DNA of 7,082 nt from Bacteroidota bacterium (GTDB lineage: Bacteria; Bacteroidota; Ignavibacteria; Ignavibacteriales; Ignavibacteriaceae). Numbering within the stretch: the stretch's first letter is position 1; each line of letters opens with the position of its first letter. The DNA lies in NCBI GenBank assembly GCA_021796135.1, contig JAJYOQ010000212.1, forward strand, positions 1-7,082, given 5' to 3'. The notes beneath the pieces are model-generated. The model was not told the origin of the DNA and made no database searches. It saw only the letters and a list, made by a program, of their open reading frames with translations. The position numbers were made by a program, and so were the translations under genes. Positions 6,001 through 7,082 of the stretch are shown one piece after another.

Positions 6001-6189
6001 CAAAAATATAATCACTCCCTTTCCGATCAAGGAGTTCTAGTTCACGAATTACTTCATTACACCATAGGAGAATTAAAGCGTAGAGGATTTAGCCTTAATA
6101 GCGGAAGTGAAGAAGCCTATACCTATTTCTTGGAGAGCGTCTATAAAAACGCATTAGAAAGATTAAATAAAAAAACTAAGAAACAATAA
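6001..6189 (+). pseudogene. C-terminal end of a protein with an HELLH zinc-type motif, start missing
   Basis: The frame is open from about 5920 to TAA 6187-6189 without any ATG, GTG or TTG start in the likely coding part. From about 6001 the reading is protein-like: QKYNHSLSDQG, then VLVHELLHYTIGELKRRGF with H-E-L-L-H at 6043-6057, then SGSEEAYTYFLESVYKNAL and a basic tail. HExxH followed by a conserved Glu-rich helix is the pattern of zincin metallopeptidase-like proteins, including small phage proteins, but 63 residues are too few to name a family. The start of recognisable coding coincides with the end of a 10-bp repeat (TATTTGGCTT, 5991-6000) and with the 5' end of the leftward ORF, so this is probably a recombination junction. 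Only 1 bp separates it from the next small gene. Confidence 0.5.
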
Positions 6190-6190
6190 T

Positions 6191-6358
6191 ATGGAAGCCA
6201 TATCGGGTTGTTTTATACAATTAATAATAGCGTTATTCTTTATCTGGTTTGTAGTAGTTCACCCAAATGTAGTAAACGGCCTTGCTTCCGCAATGGCTAG
6301 CGTTTTCAATTTGATTGTTCTGCTTATCACGCAGATTATCAACTCCATTGGTAAATGA
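6191..6358 (+). CDS. Small membrane protein, function unknown
   Basis: This is a 55-residue ORF starting at ATG 6191, one base after the stop of the HELLH fragment, so the two were probably one transcription unit. It has two hydrophobic stretches, CFIQLIIALFFIWFVVV (about 7-23) and SVFNLIVLLITQII (about 37-50), separated by a short polar turn (HPNVVNG). This predicts a helical hairpin in the inner membrane. There is no cleavage site or lipobox. The size, hairpin topology and neighbours recall small phage proteins such as holins, but this is a guess from topology only. No Shine-Dalgarno is visible; coupling to the preceding stop is likely. Confidence 0.45.
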   Translation: MEAISGCFIQLIIALFFIWFVVVHPNVVNGLASAMASVFNLIVLLITQIINSIGK

Positions 6359-6414
6359 TATTTCGGGAACAACAGGGCTTACAAATTAACATCTTATAAA
6401 TTAATCAGCATAAT

Positions 6415-6515
6415 ATGGCTAAAAAATTAAACAACCTTGAAACAGTCAAAGATGGTTTTAGGGAGATGATGAGCGTGTAAGAGAATTATTCGGTTTAAAA
6501 GAAGTGAATAAATAA
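6415..6515 (+). pseudogene. Frameshifted small gene, function unknown
   Basis: ATG 6415 opens MAKKLNNLETVKDGFRE and then reads MMSV-stop (TAA 6478-6480). One base over, the reading continues sensibly as DDERVRELFGLKEVNK to TAA 6513-6515. Restoring one G at about 6464 (GAG-GAT-GAT in place of GAG-ATG-ATG) would give one ~33-residue charged protein. The join falls in GGGAGATGATGAG, a repeat-like stretch prone to slippage. A sequencing or assembly error is also possible. I recognise no family. Confidence 0.4.
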
Positions 6516-6644
6516 AATATTAGGGTTCCGGTAGGAGTCGGATTAAATGCTGTTTACCCCTTTGGGGGACTAGATGTCAACTACATCAGCTTCCCTCCTT
6601 GCCAAGCAGCCCTATTATTAACAGATACGCAAAAGAATTATTAA
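6516..6644 (+). pseudogene. Coding scrap without a start, function unknown
   Basis: Immediately after TAA 6513-6515, and in that frame, the reading NIRVPVGVGLNAVYPFGG then LDVNYISFPPCQAALLLTD runs to TAA 6642-6644. The composition looks protein-like, but no start codon or ribosome-binding site is present and the family is unknown. The same DNA contains two hairpins, CCCC-TTT-GGGG (6557-6567) and GATGT-CAACT-ACATC (6573-6587), so it may instead be a structured non-coding repeat. Confidence 0.25.
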
Positions 6645-6909
6645 GAAGTTACTTGTACACCGTATAAAAATTTCTCTTATATGAAATGTTGAAACAAAGT
6701 ATTTCGTTCAGTCTTAACGTTCTATCATCTTCCCTTTTTTACCTATTATCCTTTTCTCCTCTTTTCCTTTTAACCTATTTACCGATTTTATTTATAAGAT
6801 TTTTCTTGCAGCTTGAAATGAAATTATTTAAGTTGAAAATAGAATTTATTTGGGTAACGTATTTGGCTTAAAGATGAATATGAAAAATAAATCTCAGTTT
6901 GATTTGCGT
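6645..6909. other. Leader region of the integrase gene; pyrimidine-rich tract
   Basis: No gene is supported here. From about 6720 to 6805 the plus strand is strongly pyrimidine-biased (runs such as TCTTCCCTTTTTT and CCTTTTCTCCTCTTTTCC). The hydrophobic 61-codon open frame across it (6686-6871) is most easily explained by that bias. An attI site would be expected between here and the first cassette, but none could be identified. GTTAAGA on the minus strand near 6714 is the closest match to a core box. TATTTGGCTT at 6860-6869 repeats 5991-6000. Confidence 0.4.
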
Positions 6910-6915
6910 GGGGAG
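6910..6915 (+). promoter_or_regulatory. Shine-Dalgarno that decides the integrase start
   Basis: GGGGAG lies 8 nt upstream of ATG 6924, with nothing comparable before ATG 6930. It is the clearest ribosome-binding site in the window; uppP, the ATPase gene and the hydrolase gene lack one. That difference fits an acquired origin for the integrase. Confidence 0.5.
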
Positions 6916-6923
6916 TTGCTTAT

Positions 6924-7082
6924 ATGCAAATGCAAATAAACACCGCCGCACAAAGCAAGAGGAGAGTAATTTCAGAAGAAGGAATTGCAAAGACATTTCA
7001 AGACACGATAGGAATTACCAAAAATAAACCAAAATTATTAGATAGAGTAAGCATTTATATGCGAGTAAAGCATTATTCACGG
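6924..7082 (+). CDS. intI: Integron-type tyrosine recombinase, N-terminus only (runs off window)
   Basis: Only the first 53 codons are inside the window. Residues 35-53, KPKLLDRVSIYMRVKHYSR, match the opening of the N-terminal SAM-like DNA-binding domain of integron integrases (compare the VLDQLRERIRYLHYS segment of IntI1). The catalytic domain with its Arg-His-Arg-Tyr residues, and the insertion that distinguishes IntI from other tyrosine recombinases, lie beyond the edge, so the IntI call relies on this segment plus context. IntI inserts and excises circular gene cassettes by joining single-stranded attC hairpins to attI. It diverges from the cassettes at 4898-5987, the standard integron layout. 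The ~34 residues before the conserved segment are longer than usual; ATG 6924 is chosen because of the Shine-Dalgarno, and an in-frame stop at 6900-6902 limits earlier starts. No LexA-type palindrome was seen upstream. Confidence 0.75.
   Translation, partial: MQMQINTAAQSKRRVISEEGIAKTFQDTIGITKNKPKLLDRVSIYMRVKHYSR

Noticed and set aside
6686..6871. 61-codon hydrophobic open frame upstream of the integrase gene
   Set aside because: Its hydrophobic, Leu/Phe/Ser-rich product follows from the pyrimidine tract; there is no ribosome-binding site, and the latter part is ordinary AT-rich DNA.
6874..6939. 21-codon frame (MNMKNKSQFDLRGE..) overlapping the integrase start, possible leader peptide
   Set aside because: No conserved feature or ribosome-binding site; short frames of this size are expected by chance.

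Overview
The window looks like an AT-rich accessory stretch of a genome from the Bacteroidota/FCB group, most likely Ignavibacteria or a close relative. The main evidence is the C-terminus encoded at 3110-3397, a type IX secretion sorting domain with the NYPNPFNP signature and a TKKLILMK-type tail that is very common in Ignavibacteria. Most genes also lack a Shine-Dalgarno sequence, and the intergenic repeats (GCCCC..GGGGC hairpins, a CCCACGAAT hairpin, a TTTCTCC..CTTCGAAATGACA palindrome) are of kinds I associate with this group. The lineage is an inference, not a measurement.

Left part (1-4171). Bases 1-370 hold three kinds of small repeat. Then come uppP (516-1388, undecaprenyl-pyrophosphate phosphatase) and a DUF4143-type AAA ATPase (1466-2596). 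A 246-bp inverted-repeat element flanked by TTAA (2683-2936) sits against the 3' remnant of a secreted-protein gene, so the long open frame there is part repeat and part real sorting domain. A partner copy of the element lies at 1-94 in the same orientation, so the two copies bracket uppP and the ATPase gene. A more GC-rich metallo-beta-lactamase-fold hydrolase gene runs leftward (3461-4171).

Middle (4172-4897). No intact gene is visible. The stretch holds frame-broken coding scraps, a leftward terminator hairpin (4529-4559) and a leftward tRNA 3'-end remnant (4561-4605), the usual scar of tyrosine-recombinase integration.

Right part (4898-7082). This reads as the head of a chromosomal integron. 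The first 53 codons of a tyrosine recombinase resembling integron integrases run rightward from 6924 and leave the window. Leftward, and pointing away from it, are gene cassettes: an unknown ORF (5673-5987) whose stop codon lies inside a probable attC site (5493-5678), followed directly by an antitoxin/ParE-type toxin pair (5421-4898). The integrase and the cassettes diverge, as in known integrons. Between them lie about 930 bp of rightward fragments (a start-less HELLH zinc-site protein end, a small membrane protein, a frameshifted small gene, another scrap). These displace or destroy any attI that I would expect there.

The integron head is the most noteworthy system here. It is a known class of system, but its cassette content and the disrupted zone between integrase and first cassette are unusual.
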